Below, in pieces: positions 44,620-53,508 of a stretch of 64,000 nt of DNA; position 1 is the first letter of the stretch; each line of letters starts with the position of its first letter. Position numbers and translations under genes: made by a program. The notes under the pieces were generated by a model. It made no database searches, was not told the origin of the DNA, and was given only the letters and a program-made list of their open reading frames with translations. The stretch is from Paracoccus contaminans (GTDB lineage Bacteria; Pseudomonadota; Alphaproteobacteria; Rhodobacterales; Rhodobacteraceae). The stretch is taken from assembly GCF_002105555.1 (NCBI RefSeq), contig NZ_CP020612.1, forward strand, positions 2,100,001 to 2,164,000, read 5' to 3'.

Positions 44620-45790
44620 TGCGCAGCGTCTCGATCTTTGGCGCGACCGGTTCCATAGGGGAAAGCGCCTTCGACCTTCTGATGGGGTCGGGGGGCCGGC
44701 CGCGTGGCGGACGGTCGCGCTGACGGGGGGGCGCAATGTCGCCCGCCTGGCGCAGATGGCGCGCGCCCTGCGGGCCGAACTGGCGGTGATCGCCGATCCG
44801 GCCCTGCTGGGCCATCTGCGGGATGCGCTTGCCGGATCGGGGACCGAGGTCGCGGCCGGCGCGCAGGCGATCGACGAGGCCGCGGCGCGACCGGCCGACT
44901 GGACGCTGTCGGCCATCGTCGGGGCGGCGGGTCTGGCCCCCGGTCTGCGGGCGGCGGAACGCGGCGGCACGCTGGCGCTTGCGAACAAGGAAAGCCTGGT
45001 TGCCGCCGGTCCCCTGCTGATGCGGACGGCAGTCCGCAGGGGGGCCACGATCCTGCCGGTTGACTCGGAACATTCCGCAGTTTTCCAATGCCTTGAGGAT
45101 GGAAAGATCGACGCGGTCGAGCGTGTGACGCTGACCGCCTCGGGCGGGGCGTTCCGTGACTGGCCGCTTGAGGATCTGCCGCGCGCCACCGTGCAGCAGG
45201 CCTCCAGCCACCCCAACTGGGCCATGGGTCAGCGCATCACGATCGACAGCGCCTCGATGTTCAACAAGGCGCTCGAGGTGATCGAGGCGCACGAGTTCTT
45301 TGCCCTGCCGGCCGAGCGGATCGCGGTGCTGATCCATCCCCAGTCCATCGTTCACGCCATGGTCAGCTATGTGGACGGCGCCACCCTGGCCCATATGGGG
45401 CCGCCCGACATGCGCCATGCCATCGGCCATGCCCTGCACTGGCCGCGCCGGCAGCGCCTGCCGTTGCCGGCGCTCGATCTTGCCGCGCTGGGCAGCCTGA
45501 CATTCAGCGCGCCCTGCGAAGGGCGCTGGCCGGCGCTGGCGCTCGCGCGGCAGGTGATCGCGGCCGGGGGCGCGGCGGGCGCGGTTCTCAACGGCGCCAA
45601 GGAACAGGCGCTTGACGATTTCATCGCCGGGCGCATCCGCTTTACCGACATGGCCCCCGCCGTCGCCCATGCGCTGGATGCCGCGGCCAAGCGGGCGGGC
45701 TTTGCCAGCAGCCCCGCCAGCCTTGATGCGGTGCTGGATTGGGATGCCGCGGCCCGGCGTGACGCCGCCGCCTGGGGCGCACGGACATGA
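44619..45790 (+). CDS. dxr: 1-deoxy-D-xylulose 5-phosphate reductoisomerase, with an apparent -1 frameshift
   Basis: Catalyses the first committed step of the MEP isoprenoid pathway. The start MRSVSIFGATGSIGESA (44619, NADPH-binding) is in one frame and the rest of the protein from about 44699 in another. One more G in the run at 44690-44695 would join them into about 390 residues, the normal length. Catalytic features follow intact: LANKESLVAAG, LPVDSEHSAVFQCL, TASGGAFRDWP, HPNWAMGQRITIDSASMFNK. Because this enzyme is essential where no mevalonate route exists, an assembly error is likelier than a true mutation, though a frameshifted copy cannot be excluded from sequence alone. Confidence 0.85.
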
Positions 45791-47118
45791 TCGGCACCAT
45801 CATCGCGCAGATGGGCGGGCTTGCCTGGGCGCTGCTGGCCTTTATCGCCGCGCTGTCAGTCATCGTCGGGGTTCACGAATACGGCCATTACATCGTGGCC
45901 CGCCTGTCGGGCATTCGGGCCGAGGCGTTTTCCCTGGGCTTCGGGCCGCGGCTGATCGCCCGGCGCGACCGGCACGGGACGCTGTGGCAGATCGCGGCGA
46001 TCCCACTGGGCGGCTATGTGCGCTTTCTGGGCGACGCCGATCCCGCCAACGCGGGGGGGCGGGCGGTCGATCCGGCCCTGGCGCGGCAGACGCTGCACGG
46101 CGCGCCGCTATGGGCGCGCTTTGCGACGGTGGCCGCGGGGCCGGCCTTCAACTTTCTGCTGTCGATCCTGGTGTTCGCCGGCGTGATCGCATGGCAGGGT
46201 ATCGCCACCGGCCGCGTGGTGATCGGCGCCATCGAGCCGGCCCCTGCCGCCATCGTCAACGAGCTGCGGGCGGGCGACGAGGTGCTGGCCGTCGGGGGCC
46301 GGCCGGTCAGCGGCTGGCCGGCGCTGCTGCGCCTGTCCGAGGATCTGCCGCCCGCCGCCCAGCAGGACTGGCTGGTGCGGCGCGGCGGGGCCGAGATCAC
46401 CCTGCGCGGCCCCGACCCGGCCCCCGCCCGCGTGTCGGGCATCGCCCCCCGCAGCCCGGCTGCGGCGGCCGATCTGCGGCCGGGGGACGTGATCCTGGCG
46501 GTCGACGGCGCGCCCATCCGCCGCTTTGCCGAGCTGCGCCCCCTGGTCGAGGCGACCGAGGGCCGACCCGTCACGCTGCGCGCCTGGCGAGCGGGCGCGG
46601 GCGAGAACGACTTCGTCCTTGTCCCCCGCGAGCAGGATCTGCCCGCCGCCGGCGGCGGCTTCGAGCGGCGCTGGCTGATCGGCGTCACCGGGGGCGAGGG
46701 CTATCTGCGCCCCGCGACGCGAACGCCCGGCCCGCTCGAGGCGCTGGCGATGGGCGCGGCGCAGACCTGGCAGGTCGTCTGGGGATCGCTGTCCGGCATC
46801 TGGGCGATGGTCAGCGGCCAGATCGGGCGCTGCAACCTGTCGGGCGCGATCTCGATCGCCGAGGTCGCGGGCGAGGCGGCAAGCGCGGGCCTGGGCAATT
46901 TCTTCTGGATGATCGGCGTTCTGTCGGCGGGCATCGGGTTCCTGAACCTGCTGCCGATCCCGGTGCTGGACGGCGGGCACCTGGCCTTCTACGCGTGGGA
47001 GGCGGTGGCCCGCCGCCCCCCGCCAGATCGGGCGCGCGACATCCTGACCCGGATCGGCATGGCGCTGGTGCTGGCGCTGATGCTGCTTGGGCTGACCAAC
47101 GACATCATCTGCCGCTAG
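45787..47118 (+). CDS. rseP: RIP metalloprotease RseP (site-2 protease)
   Basis: Intramembrane zinc protease that cleaves anti-sigma factors and clears signal peptides. The 443-residue protein has HEYGH at residues 30-34 (VGVHEYGHYIVA), four membrane segments, two PDZ-like regions (EPAPAAIVNELRAGDEV; RSPAAAADLRPGDVI) and the LDGGHLAF motif near residue 394 that supplies the third ligand. Its start overlaps the end of dxr by 4 nt. bamA follows, linking it to outer-membrane stress. Confidence 0.95.
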   Translation: MIGTIIAQMGGLAWALLAFIAALSVIVGVHEYGHYIVARLSGIRAEAFSLGFGPRLIARRDRHGTLWQIAAIPLGGYVRFLGDADPANAGGRAVDPALARQTLHGAPLWARFATVAAGPAFNFLLSILVFAGVIAWQGIATGRVVIGAIEPAPAAIVNELRAGDEVLAVGGRPVSGWPALLRLSEDLPPAAQQDWLVRRGGAEITLRGPDPAPARVSGIAPRSPAAAADLRPGDVILAVDGAPIRRFAELRPLVEATEGRPVTLRAWRAGAGENDFVLVPREQDLPAAGGGFERRWLIGVTGGEGYLRPATRTPGPLEALAMGAAQTWQVVWGSLSGIWAMVSGQIGRCNLSGAISIAEVAGEAASAGLGNFFWMIGVLSAGIGFLNLLPIPVLDGGHLAFYAWEAVARRPPPDRARDILTRIGMALVLALMLLGLTNDIICR

Positions 47119-47220
47119 GGCCGGGTTTCATTTTGACACCGGCCCCGGCGCGGGGTTAAGCCTGCCGTCAAAACCAGCCGGACAAATCCGGTGCGGACAC
47201 GCGGGCATGAGGGGCGGGCG

Positions 47221-49602
47221 ATGGCGGACAGGATCAGGGTCGGGCGCGCGCGGGCGCTTGTGTCGGGGCTGGCGATGGCGGCGGTGCTGGGCACGGGGGC
47301 GCCGGCCGTCGCCGCGGTCTATACGCAGGTCAGGCTTGAAGGGGCGCAGAACGTCGATGCCGACACGGCGCTGTCGCTGGCCAATATCCGGCGCGGAGCC
47401 GATCTTTCGGCAGGCGATCTGAACGATGCCCAGCAGCGCCTGCAGGCATCGGGCCTGTTCGAGGCGGTCGAGATCGTCCCCCAGGGCAAGACGCTGGTCA
47501 TCCGCGTCAGCGAATATCCCACGATCAACGACATCAGCTTCGAGGGCAACCGCAAGCTCAAGGACGACAAGCTGACGCAGATCGTCCAGTCCAAGACGCG
47601 GCGCGTCTTTTCGCCCAGCCAGGCCGAACAGGATGCCCAGGCGATCGCCGCCGCCTATGCCTCGTCTGGGCGCTATGCCGCGCGCGTCGATCCGCGGGTG
47701 ATCCGCCGGGCCAACAACCGCGTGGACCTGGTGTTCGAGATCCGCGAAGGCGACGTGACCGAAATCGAGCGCATCGGCTTTGCCGGCAACAAGGCGTTCT
47801 CGGACCGGCGGCTGCGCAACGTGCTGGCCACCAAGCAGGCGGGCATCCTGCGCAACCTCATCAGCCGCGACACCTTTGCGCCCGAACGCACGCAGCTTGA
47901 CGAAAAGCTGCTGACCGATTTCTACCGCTCGCGCGGTTATGCCGATTTCCGCGTCCAGGCGGTTGCCCCCGAGGTGACGCGCGAACGCGACGCCTTCTAT
48001 GTGACCTACAACATCTACGAAGGGCCGCGCTTCACCTTCGGGCGGGTGAATGTCGTCAGCGAGGTGCCCGGCATCGATGCCGCGCCCTTTCTGGCGCAAA
48101 ACCGCGTCAAGTCGGGGCAGGTCTACAGCCCGCAGACGGTGGAAACCACCATCCAGCGGATGGAGGCACTGGCGATCCAGCAGGGCGTCAACTTCGTCAA
48201 TATCGAGCCGCGCGTCACCCGCAACCTGCGCAACCAGACGCTGGACCTGACCTTTGCCCTGGTGCGCGGCCCCCGCGTCTTTGTCGAGCGCATCGACATC
48301 GAGGGTAACACCACGACCCTGGACGAGGTGATCCGGCGGCAGTTCAACACCGTCGAGGGCGACCCCTTCAACCCGCGCGAGATCCGCAATTCGGCCGAAC
48401 GGATCCGGGCCTTGGGCTATTTCAGCGACGCTCAGGTTGAAACCCGCGAAGGGTCCAGCCCGCAGAAGGTCATCGTCGATGTCAATGTCGAGGAACAGCC
48501 GACCGGCAGCCTGGGCTTTGGCGCCAGCTATGGCGCCTCGGCGGGGCTGGGGTTCAACGCCTCGCTGTCAGAGACGAACTTCCTCGGCCGCGGGCAGGGG
48601 CTGAACCTCGGCTTTTCGACCGCCAGCGGCTCGCAGAGCTTCAACTTCGACTTCACCGAGCCGTATTTCCTCGGCCGCGACCTGAGGGCCCGGTTGGGGC
48701 TGTGGTATACGACCTCGGATTACGACAACGCCAAGTTCAACACGCGCAGCACCGGCCTCTCGACCGGGCTTCAGTTCCCGATCAGCCGGAACGGGCGGCT
48801 TGAGCTGCGCTATCGGCTGGCAAAGGACAAGCTGTTCGATGTCGATCCCATCGAGATCGACCCGGAAAGCGCCGAATGGGTCGGATCGTCGCCGATCCTG
48901 GTCGGCGAGCAGGGCGAACGGGTCAGCTCGGCCCTGGGCTATACCTATTCCTACGACACCCGGATCGGCGGGCTGAACCCGCTGACCGCCTACAAGCTGA
49001 ACTTCAGCCAGGATTTCGCCGGGCTTGGCGGCGACGTGAAATCCGTGACCACCTCTCTGCTGGCCGGGGTCGAGAGCCGCGCCTGGCGCGAGGAAGTGAC
49101 GCTGCGGGCCGAATTCGAGGCGGGCGGGATCGAGCATCTGGACGACGAATCGACCCGCATCACCGAACGCTTCCGCGGCAGCGGCCGCATCCGCGGGTTC
49201 GAATCCAACGGCTATGGCCCGCGCGACCTGAACGCGCCCAACGAGGATGCGCTGGGCGGCAACTATTTCTGGGCCGCCCGCGCCGAGGCGCAGTTCCCCC
49301 TGGGCCTGCCCGAGGAATACGGGATCAGCGGCGGCATCTTTGCCGATGCCGGGTCGGTCTGGGGGCTGGACAACACGGCCGGGTATGACCGCGATGCCAA
49401 TGATCGCAACGATGACGGTCGCGAAACCGAACATGTGGATGGCAAGGTGGATGACGGCATGAAGGTGCGCGCATCGGTCGGCCTGTCGCTGTTCTGGACG
49501 ACGCCGGTCGGCCCGCTGCGCTTCAACTTCTCGAAGGCGGTCAAGAAAGAGGACTACGACCGGGACCAGCCCTTCGACCTGTCGATCTCGACCAAGTTCT
49601 GA
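47221..49602 (+). CDS. bamA: Outer-membrane protein assembly factor BamA
   Basis: Inserts beta-barrel proteins into the outer membrane. The 793-residue protein has a signal peptide (to about residue 30), five POTRA domains over roughly residues 30-345 and a 16-strand barrel. Marks of the barrel are GSLGFGASYGASAGLG, the GRIRGFESNGYGPRD loop (the conserved xRGF of L6) and a C-terminal DLSISTKF ending in Phe. GAGGGG 6 nt upstream supports the ATG at 47221 over one at 47191. skp overlaps its last base. Confidence 0.96.
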   Translation: MADRIRVGRARALVSGLAMAAVLGTGAPAVAAVYTQVRLEGAQNVDADTALSLANIRRGADLSAGDLNDAQQRLQASGLFEAVEIVPQGKTLVIRVSEYPTINDISFEGNRKLKDDKLTQIVQSKTRRVFSPSQAEQDAQAIAAAYASSGRYAARVDPRVIRRANNRVDLVFEIREGDVTEIERIGFAGNKAFSDRRLRNVLATKQAGILRNLISRDTFAPERTQLDEKLLTDFYRSRGYADFRVQAVAPEVTRERDAFYVTYNIYEGPRFTFGRVNVVSEVPGIDAAPFLAQNRVKSGQVYSPQTVETTIQRMEALAIQQGVNFVNIEPRVTRNLRNQTLDLTFALVRGPRVFVERIDIEGNTTTLDEVIRRQFNTVEGDPFNPREIRNSAERIRALGYFSDAQVETREGSSPQKVIVDVNVEEQPTGSLGFGASYGASAGLGFNASLSETNFLGRGQGLNLGFSTASGSQSFNFDFTEPYFLGRDLRARLGLWYTTSDYDNAKFNTRSTGLSTGLQFPISRNGRLELRYRLAKDKLFDVDPIEIDPESAEWVGSSPILVGEQGERVSSALGYTYSYDTRIGGLNPLTAYKLNFSQDFAGLGGDVKSVTTSLLAGVESRAWREEVTLRAEFEAGGIEHLDDESTRITERFRGSGRIRGFESNGYGPRDLNAPNEDALGGNYFWAARAEAQFPLGLPEEYGISGGIFADAGSVWGLDNTAGYDRDANDRNDDGRETEHVDGKVDDGMKVRASVGLSLFWTTPVGPLRFNFSKAVKKEDYDRDQPFDLSISTKF

Positions 49603-50720
49603 TGCGCCTGGCGCGGGGCAGGGCGGGGGCGGCGATCGTCGGATGCCTGCTGCTTGGCCTGGCCGGCCCGGCGTGGGCTCAGCCGGCCGATGCGCAGCCC
49701 GTGCGCCCGGTCGCCCGCCCCTTGCCCGATGCCGCCGCCGCCCCGCAGGAGGGTGCAGAGAGCGGCGCGGGCAGCAATGCATCCACCTTGCGCCTTGCCC
49801 CGGCAGGAACGACCGCCCCCGCCGATCCGCTGGCCCAGGCGGTGCTGACCGTGGATCAGGAGGCGATGTATCGCCAGTCCGCGTGGGGCCGGCGCGCCGA
49901 ACGGCAGATCGCCCAGCAATCGCGCCAGGTCGCCGCCGACAACGACAAGGCCTTTGCCGCGCTGGTCGCCGACGAGGATGCGCTGACCTCGGCGCGCGCG
50001 ACACTGGCCCCTGACGAGTTTCGCAAGCGCGCCGCCGCCTTTGACCAGCGCGTGACGGCGGTGCGGCAGGAACGCGATGCCGCCCGTGCCGACCTGGCCC
50101 GGATGGCCGAACGCGATCGGGTGCTGTTCTTCCAGGCCGCCGCCCCGGTGCTGGGGCGGGTGATGAGGGCGCGGGGCGCCCGCGTGGTGCTGGACCAGCG
50201 CACCGTCCTGATTTCGGACGAGCGCATCGACATGACCGCTGCCACCATCGAGGCGCTCGACAGCGCGCTGGGCGACGGCTCTGCCATCATCGCCGAGGCC
50301 AACCGGCAAGAGGCGAGCGCCGGCGCACAGGACGGGGCGGCAGCCCCTTCCCCGGCTGACCCGGCATCCGCAGGCGCACCGGCGGCGCAATCCGAGGATG
50401 GCAGGGCCGGGGGCGGTGCTGCCTTGCGGCTGCCCGGCCCTGCCGCGACGGGCGCCGTGACGGGCGCCGTGACGGGCGCCGCGACGGGTGCTGGCAATCC
50501 TGCCGCGCCTGCCGATGGGGTGGCACCCGGCAGGGCGGCGGCTGCGCTGCCGCGTGACGGGGCAATCGCCGCGCTGGGCGGCGAGCATGGGCTGTCGGCC
50601 GCGTTCACGCCCTCGGGCGATGGCGCCGCGGCCATGGCGCCGCTGTTTCCGCTTGCCCTTCCCGCCCCCGGCACGGCGCAGGATGGCGGCGCATCCCCGG
50701 TCCGGGGCGCGGCGCCCTGA
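49602..50720 (+). CDS. skp: OmpH/Skp-family periplasmic chaperone with a long C-terminal tail
   Basis: Skp-type chaperones carry unfolded outer-membrane proteins to BamA. This 372-residue protein has a signal peptide (to PAWAQ, residue 27) and an OmpH core at about residues 80-220 with [20 protein letters not shown] and [20 protein letters not shown]. The remaining 150 residues are Ala/Pro/Gly-rich, much longer than the family norm, and include a 12-bp tandem repeat. Order bamA-skp-fabZ is canonical apart from the nadD gene in between. Confidence 0.85.
   Translation: MRLARGRAGAAIVGCLLLGLAGPAWAQPADAQPVRPVARPLPDAAAAPQEGAESGAGSNASTLRLAPAGTTAPADPLAQAVLTVDQEAMYRQSAWGRRAERQIAQQSRQVAADNDKAFAALVADEDALTSARATLAPDEFRKRAAAFDQRVTAVRQERDAARADLARMAERDRVLFFQAAAPVLGRVMRARGARVVLDQRTVLISDERIDMTAATIEALDSALGDGSAIIAEANRQEASAGAQDGAAAPSPADPASAGAPAAQSEDGRAGGGAALRLPGPAATGAVTGAVTGAATGAGNPAAPADGVAPGRAAAALPRDGAIAALGGEHGLSAAFTPSGDGAAAMAPLFPLALPAPGTAQDGGASPVRGAAP
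50445..50492 (+). repeat. 12-bp tandem repeat, four units, in the skp tail
   Basis: Four units related to GYGACGGGCGCC (positions 50445, 50457, 50469, 50481), with the last degenerate, encode Ala/Val-Thr-Gly-Ala. In-frame copy changes would alter the tail only. Confidence 0.9.
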
Positions 50721-51340
50721 CGCCCGCGCTGCACCATCGATGGGGGCTGCCGGCCGCGCTGCCGGGGCAGCGGATCGGGCTGCTGGGCGGCTCGTTCGAT
50801 CCGCCCCATGCGGGGCATCTGCACATCACCAGAATGGCGCTCCAGCGCTTCGGTCTGGACCGCGTGTGGTGGCTGGTCAGCCCCGGCAATCCGCTCAAGC
50901 CATGCGGGCCGGCGCCGCTGGATGCGCGGATCGCGGCGGGGCGGCGGCTGATCCAGGATCCGCGCATCCTTGTCACGGGGGCCGAAGCCCGCCTTGGCAC
51001 GCGGCGCACGGCCGATACGATCGCCGCGCTTCAGGCGCATTGGCCGGCTGTCCGCTTTGTCTGGCTGATGGGGTCGGACAATCTGGTTCAGTTCGACCGA
51101 TGGGATCGCTGGCGCGAGATCGCGGCGCGGGTGCCGATCGGCGTGATTGCCCGCCCCGGATCGCGCACGCGGGCGCGCACCAGCCGCGCGGCCCTGATGC
51201 TGGCTGCCCACCGGGTGCCGGAGCATTGCGCGCCCCGGCTTGCCGACATGGCTGCGCCCGCCTGGGTGCTGGTCAACGTGCCCATGTCGCCCCTGTCGTC
51301 AAGCGCGATCCGGCGCGCACGCCCCGCCGCCTGCGGCTGA
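50717..51340 (+). CDS. nadD: Nicotinate-nucleotide adenylyltransferase, start uncertain
   Basis: Joins nicotinate mononucleotide and ATP to deamido-NAD. The body has [18 protein letters not shown] (HxGH nucleotidyltransferase motif), [30 protein letters not shown] and SSSAIR near the end. No in-frame ATG, GTG or TTG precedes the GGSFDPPH motif. A CTG at 50717 overlapping the skp stop is one option. The ATG at 50740 would be in frame if the G run at 50742-50746 had one G fewer, giving a very natural [15 protein letters not shown] start. nadD between skp and fabZ is unusual; it normally sits with rsfS. Confidence 0.75.
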   Translation: MTPALHHRWGLPAALPGQRIGLLGGSFDPPHAGHLHITRMALQRFGLDRVWWLVSPGNPLKPCGPAPLDARIAAGRRLIQDPRILVTGAEARLGTRRTADTIAALQAHWPAVRFVWLMGSDNLVQFDRWDRWREIAARVPIGVIARPGSRTRARTSRAALMLAAHRVPEHCAPRLADMAAPAWVLVNVPMSPLSSSAIRRARPAACG

Positions 51341-51423
51341 CCCCCGCCCCGCATCCGCCCGCAGCGCCTTGCCAAGCGCCGAAGGGGTTTGCTAGTCAAT
51401 GCCGTGCAAGCAAGGACGAACCG

Positions 51424-51908
51424 ATGACCGAGGCCAAGCGCGATCCCGCCCCCATACCTCGGCCGATCTGGCCCTCATCAAGCGGATCCTGCCCCACCGC
51501 TATCCGTTCCTGATGATCGACCGGGTGCGGGACATCGTGCCCCATCAAAGCGGCGTCGGGATCAAATGCGTCACCTCGAACGAGCCGCATTTCCCCGGCC
51601 ATTTTCCCGAACAGCCGGTGATGCCGGGCGTTCTGCTGATCGAGGCGATGGCCCAGACCGCGGCGGTGGTGGTCGGCATCAGCCTTGACCTGATCGACAA
51701 GCCGATGCTGACCTATTTCATGGGCATCGACGGCGCCAAGTTCCGCCGCATGGTGCAGCCCGGCGACGTGGCCGAGCTGCATGTCCGCGTCAAGCGCCCC
51801 GGCGGCAGGATATGGAAATTCGCCGGCGAGGCGCATGTGGACGGCCAGCTTGCCGCCGAAGCCGAGTTCACCGCCATGATGGCGCCCCGCGATCCCCGGG
51901 ATGCGTGA
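51424..51908 (+). CDS. fabZ: 3-hydroxyacyl-ACP dehydratase FabZ, with an apparent -1 frameshift
   Basis: Dehydrates beta-hydroxyacyl-ACP in fatty-acid synthesis. The ATG at 51424 has AAGGA 7 nt upstream and reads [10 protein letters not shown], but the body [20 protein letters not shown] is in another frame. One more C in the run at 51449-51453 joins them into about 161 residues. The hot-dog fold features are intact: [20 protein letters not shown] (with catalytic His and Glu), [11 protein letters not shown]. An ATG at 51399 is in frame with the body but lacks a ribosome site. The gene overlaps lpxA by 8 nt. Confidence 0.85.
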
Positions 51909-52686
51909 GACCACGATCCACCCCTCTGCCATTGTCGAGCGGGGGGCCGAACTGGGGCAGGGCGTTGCCATCGGGCCGTTCTGCCATGTCGGCCCGCGTG
52001 TGCGCCTGGGCGACGGGGTCACGCTGAAATCCCATGTCGTGGTCGCGGGCGATACCGTCATCGGCGCGGACAGCATCGTCTTTCCCTTTGCCTGCATCGG
52101 CGAGGCGCCCCAGGATCTCAAGTTCCAGGGCGAGCAGACGCGCCTCGTGATCGGCGCACGCAACCGCATCCGCGAATATGTCACGATGAACCCCGGCACC
52201 GCCGGGGGTGGCGGGCTGACGCAAGTGGGCGATGACGGGCTGTTCATGGCCGGCAGCCATGTGGCCCATGACTGCCGCATCGGCAATCACGTCATCCTGG
52301 TCAACAACGTCGCCATCGCCGGGCATTGCGTGCTTGAGGATGAGGTGATCGTGGGGGGGCTGTCGGGCGTTCACCAGTTCGTCCGCATCGGCCGCGGAGC
52401 GATGATCGGGGCCGTCACGATGGTCACGGCCGACGTGCTGCCCCATGCGCTGGTCAGCGGCCCGCGCGGGCATCTGGACGGGCTGAACCTTGTCGGCCTC
52501 AGGCGCCGCGGGGCGGGCCGGGCCGAGATCGCCGCCCTGCGCGAGCTGCTTGCCGCGCTGGGGACGGGCAATTTCCGGGAAACCGCGCGCGAGCGGGCCT
52601 CGGGCGCCGCCGAGGGGATGGAACGTGAGGTGCTCGATTTCATCCTTGCGCCGTCCGAGCGCAGCTTTCTGGCCCCGCACGGATGA
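51901..52686 (+). CDS. lpxA: UDP-N-acetylglucosamine O-acyltransferase
   Basis: First step of lipid A synthesis, acylating UDP-GlcNAc. The 261-residue protein is a left-handed beta-helix of hexapeptide repeats ([20 protein letters not shown]) with the catalytic-His region [17 protein letters not shown] and the acceptor loop [15 protein letters not shown]. Starts within the end of fabZ. Confidence 0.96.
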   Translation: MRETTIHPSAIVERGAELGQGVAIGPFCHVGPRVRLGDGVTLKSHVVVAGDTVIGADSIVFPFACIGEAPQDLKFQGEQTRLVIGARNRIREYVTMNPGTAGGGGLTQVGDDGLFMAGSHVAHDCRIGNHVILVNNVAIAGHCVLEDEVIVGGLSGVHQFVRIGRGAMIGAVTMVTADVLPHALVSGPRGHLDGLNLVGLRRRGAGRAEIAALRELLAALGTGNFRETARERASGAAEGMEREVLDFILAPSERSFLAPHG

Positions 52687-53465
52687 GCCGCACCGCCATC
52701 ATCGCCGGGCAGGGCGTTCTGCCGGGCCTGCTGGCCGAGGCGCTGGACAACCCCGCCGTCTATGCCGTCGAGGGGTTCGCGCCGGGCATTCCCGCCCGCA
52801 GCTTTCGCTATGAACGGCTGGTGCCGCTGCTTGACCAGCTTGCCGCCGACGGGATCGGACGGGTCGTCTTTGCGGGCGCGGTGCGCCGGCCCCGCCTTGA
52901 TCCCGAGGCTTTCGATCCGCGCACCGCCGCGCTGGTGCCGCGCGTGGCCGCGGCCATGGGCCGGGGCGATGACGCGCTGCTGCGCGAGCTGATCGCGATC
53001 TTCGAGGAATGGGATCTGACGGTGGTGGGGGCCGAGGCGATCCGCCCCGACCTGATCGCCGCCGCAGGGGTGCTGGCGGGCAGTCCCTCGGCGGCAGACC
53101 GGGCCGATGCGGCCCGCGCGGCCGAGATCCTCTCTGTCACCGGCCCGCTCGACATCGGGCAGGGCTGCGTCGTCGCGGGCGGGCTGTGCCTTGCGATCGA
53201 AACGCTGCCCGGCACCGCGCCGATGCTCGATTTCGTGGCCCGCACCCGCGCCGAGCGGCGCGGCGGTGTGCTGTTCAAGGCGCCCAAGCCTGGCCAGGAC
53301 CGGCGCATCGACCTGCCGGCCATCGGGCCCGAAACGATCACACAGGCGTCAGCAGCCGGCCTTTCGGGGATCGCCTGGGCGGCGGGCGGCGTTCTGGTCC
53401 TGGACGGCGCGGCCATGGTGGCTGCGGCGGAAAAGGCGGGATTGTTCCTGTGGGCACGGGACTGA
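52683..53465 (+). CDS. lpxI: UDP-2,3-diacylglucosamine diphosphatase LpxI
   Basis: Hydrolyses UDP-2,3-diacylglucosamine to lipid X; the alphaproteobacterial replacement for LpxH (formerly DUF1009). The 260-residue protein has TAIIAGQGVLPGLLAEALD, RVVFAGAVRRPRLD, VTGPLDIGQGCVVAGGLCL and the GVLFKAPKPGQDRRIDLP motif. ATGA overlap with lpxA. lpxB follows after 43 nt, completing the disaccharide branch. Confidence 0.94.
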   Translation: MSRTAIIAGQGVLPGLLAEALDNPAVYAVEGFAPGIPARSFRYERLVPLLDQLAADGIGRVVFAGAVRRPRLDPEAFDPRTAALVPRVAAAMGRGDDALLRELIAIFEEWDLTVVGAEAIRPDLIAAAGVLAGSPSAADRADAARAAEILSVTGPLDIGQGCVVAGGLCLAIETLPGTAPMLDFVARTRAERRGGVLFKAPKPGQDRRIDLPAIGPETITQASAAGLSGIAWAAGGVLVLDGAAMVAAAEKAGLFLWARD

Positions 53466-53508
53466 CATCCATTCATCGGACCGTCCTCCATAATCGGCAG
53501 GACGTTCG

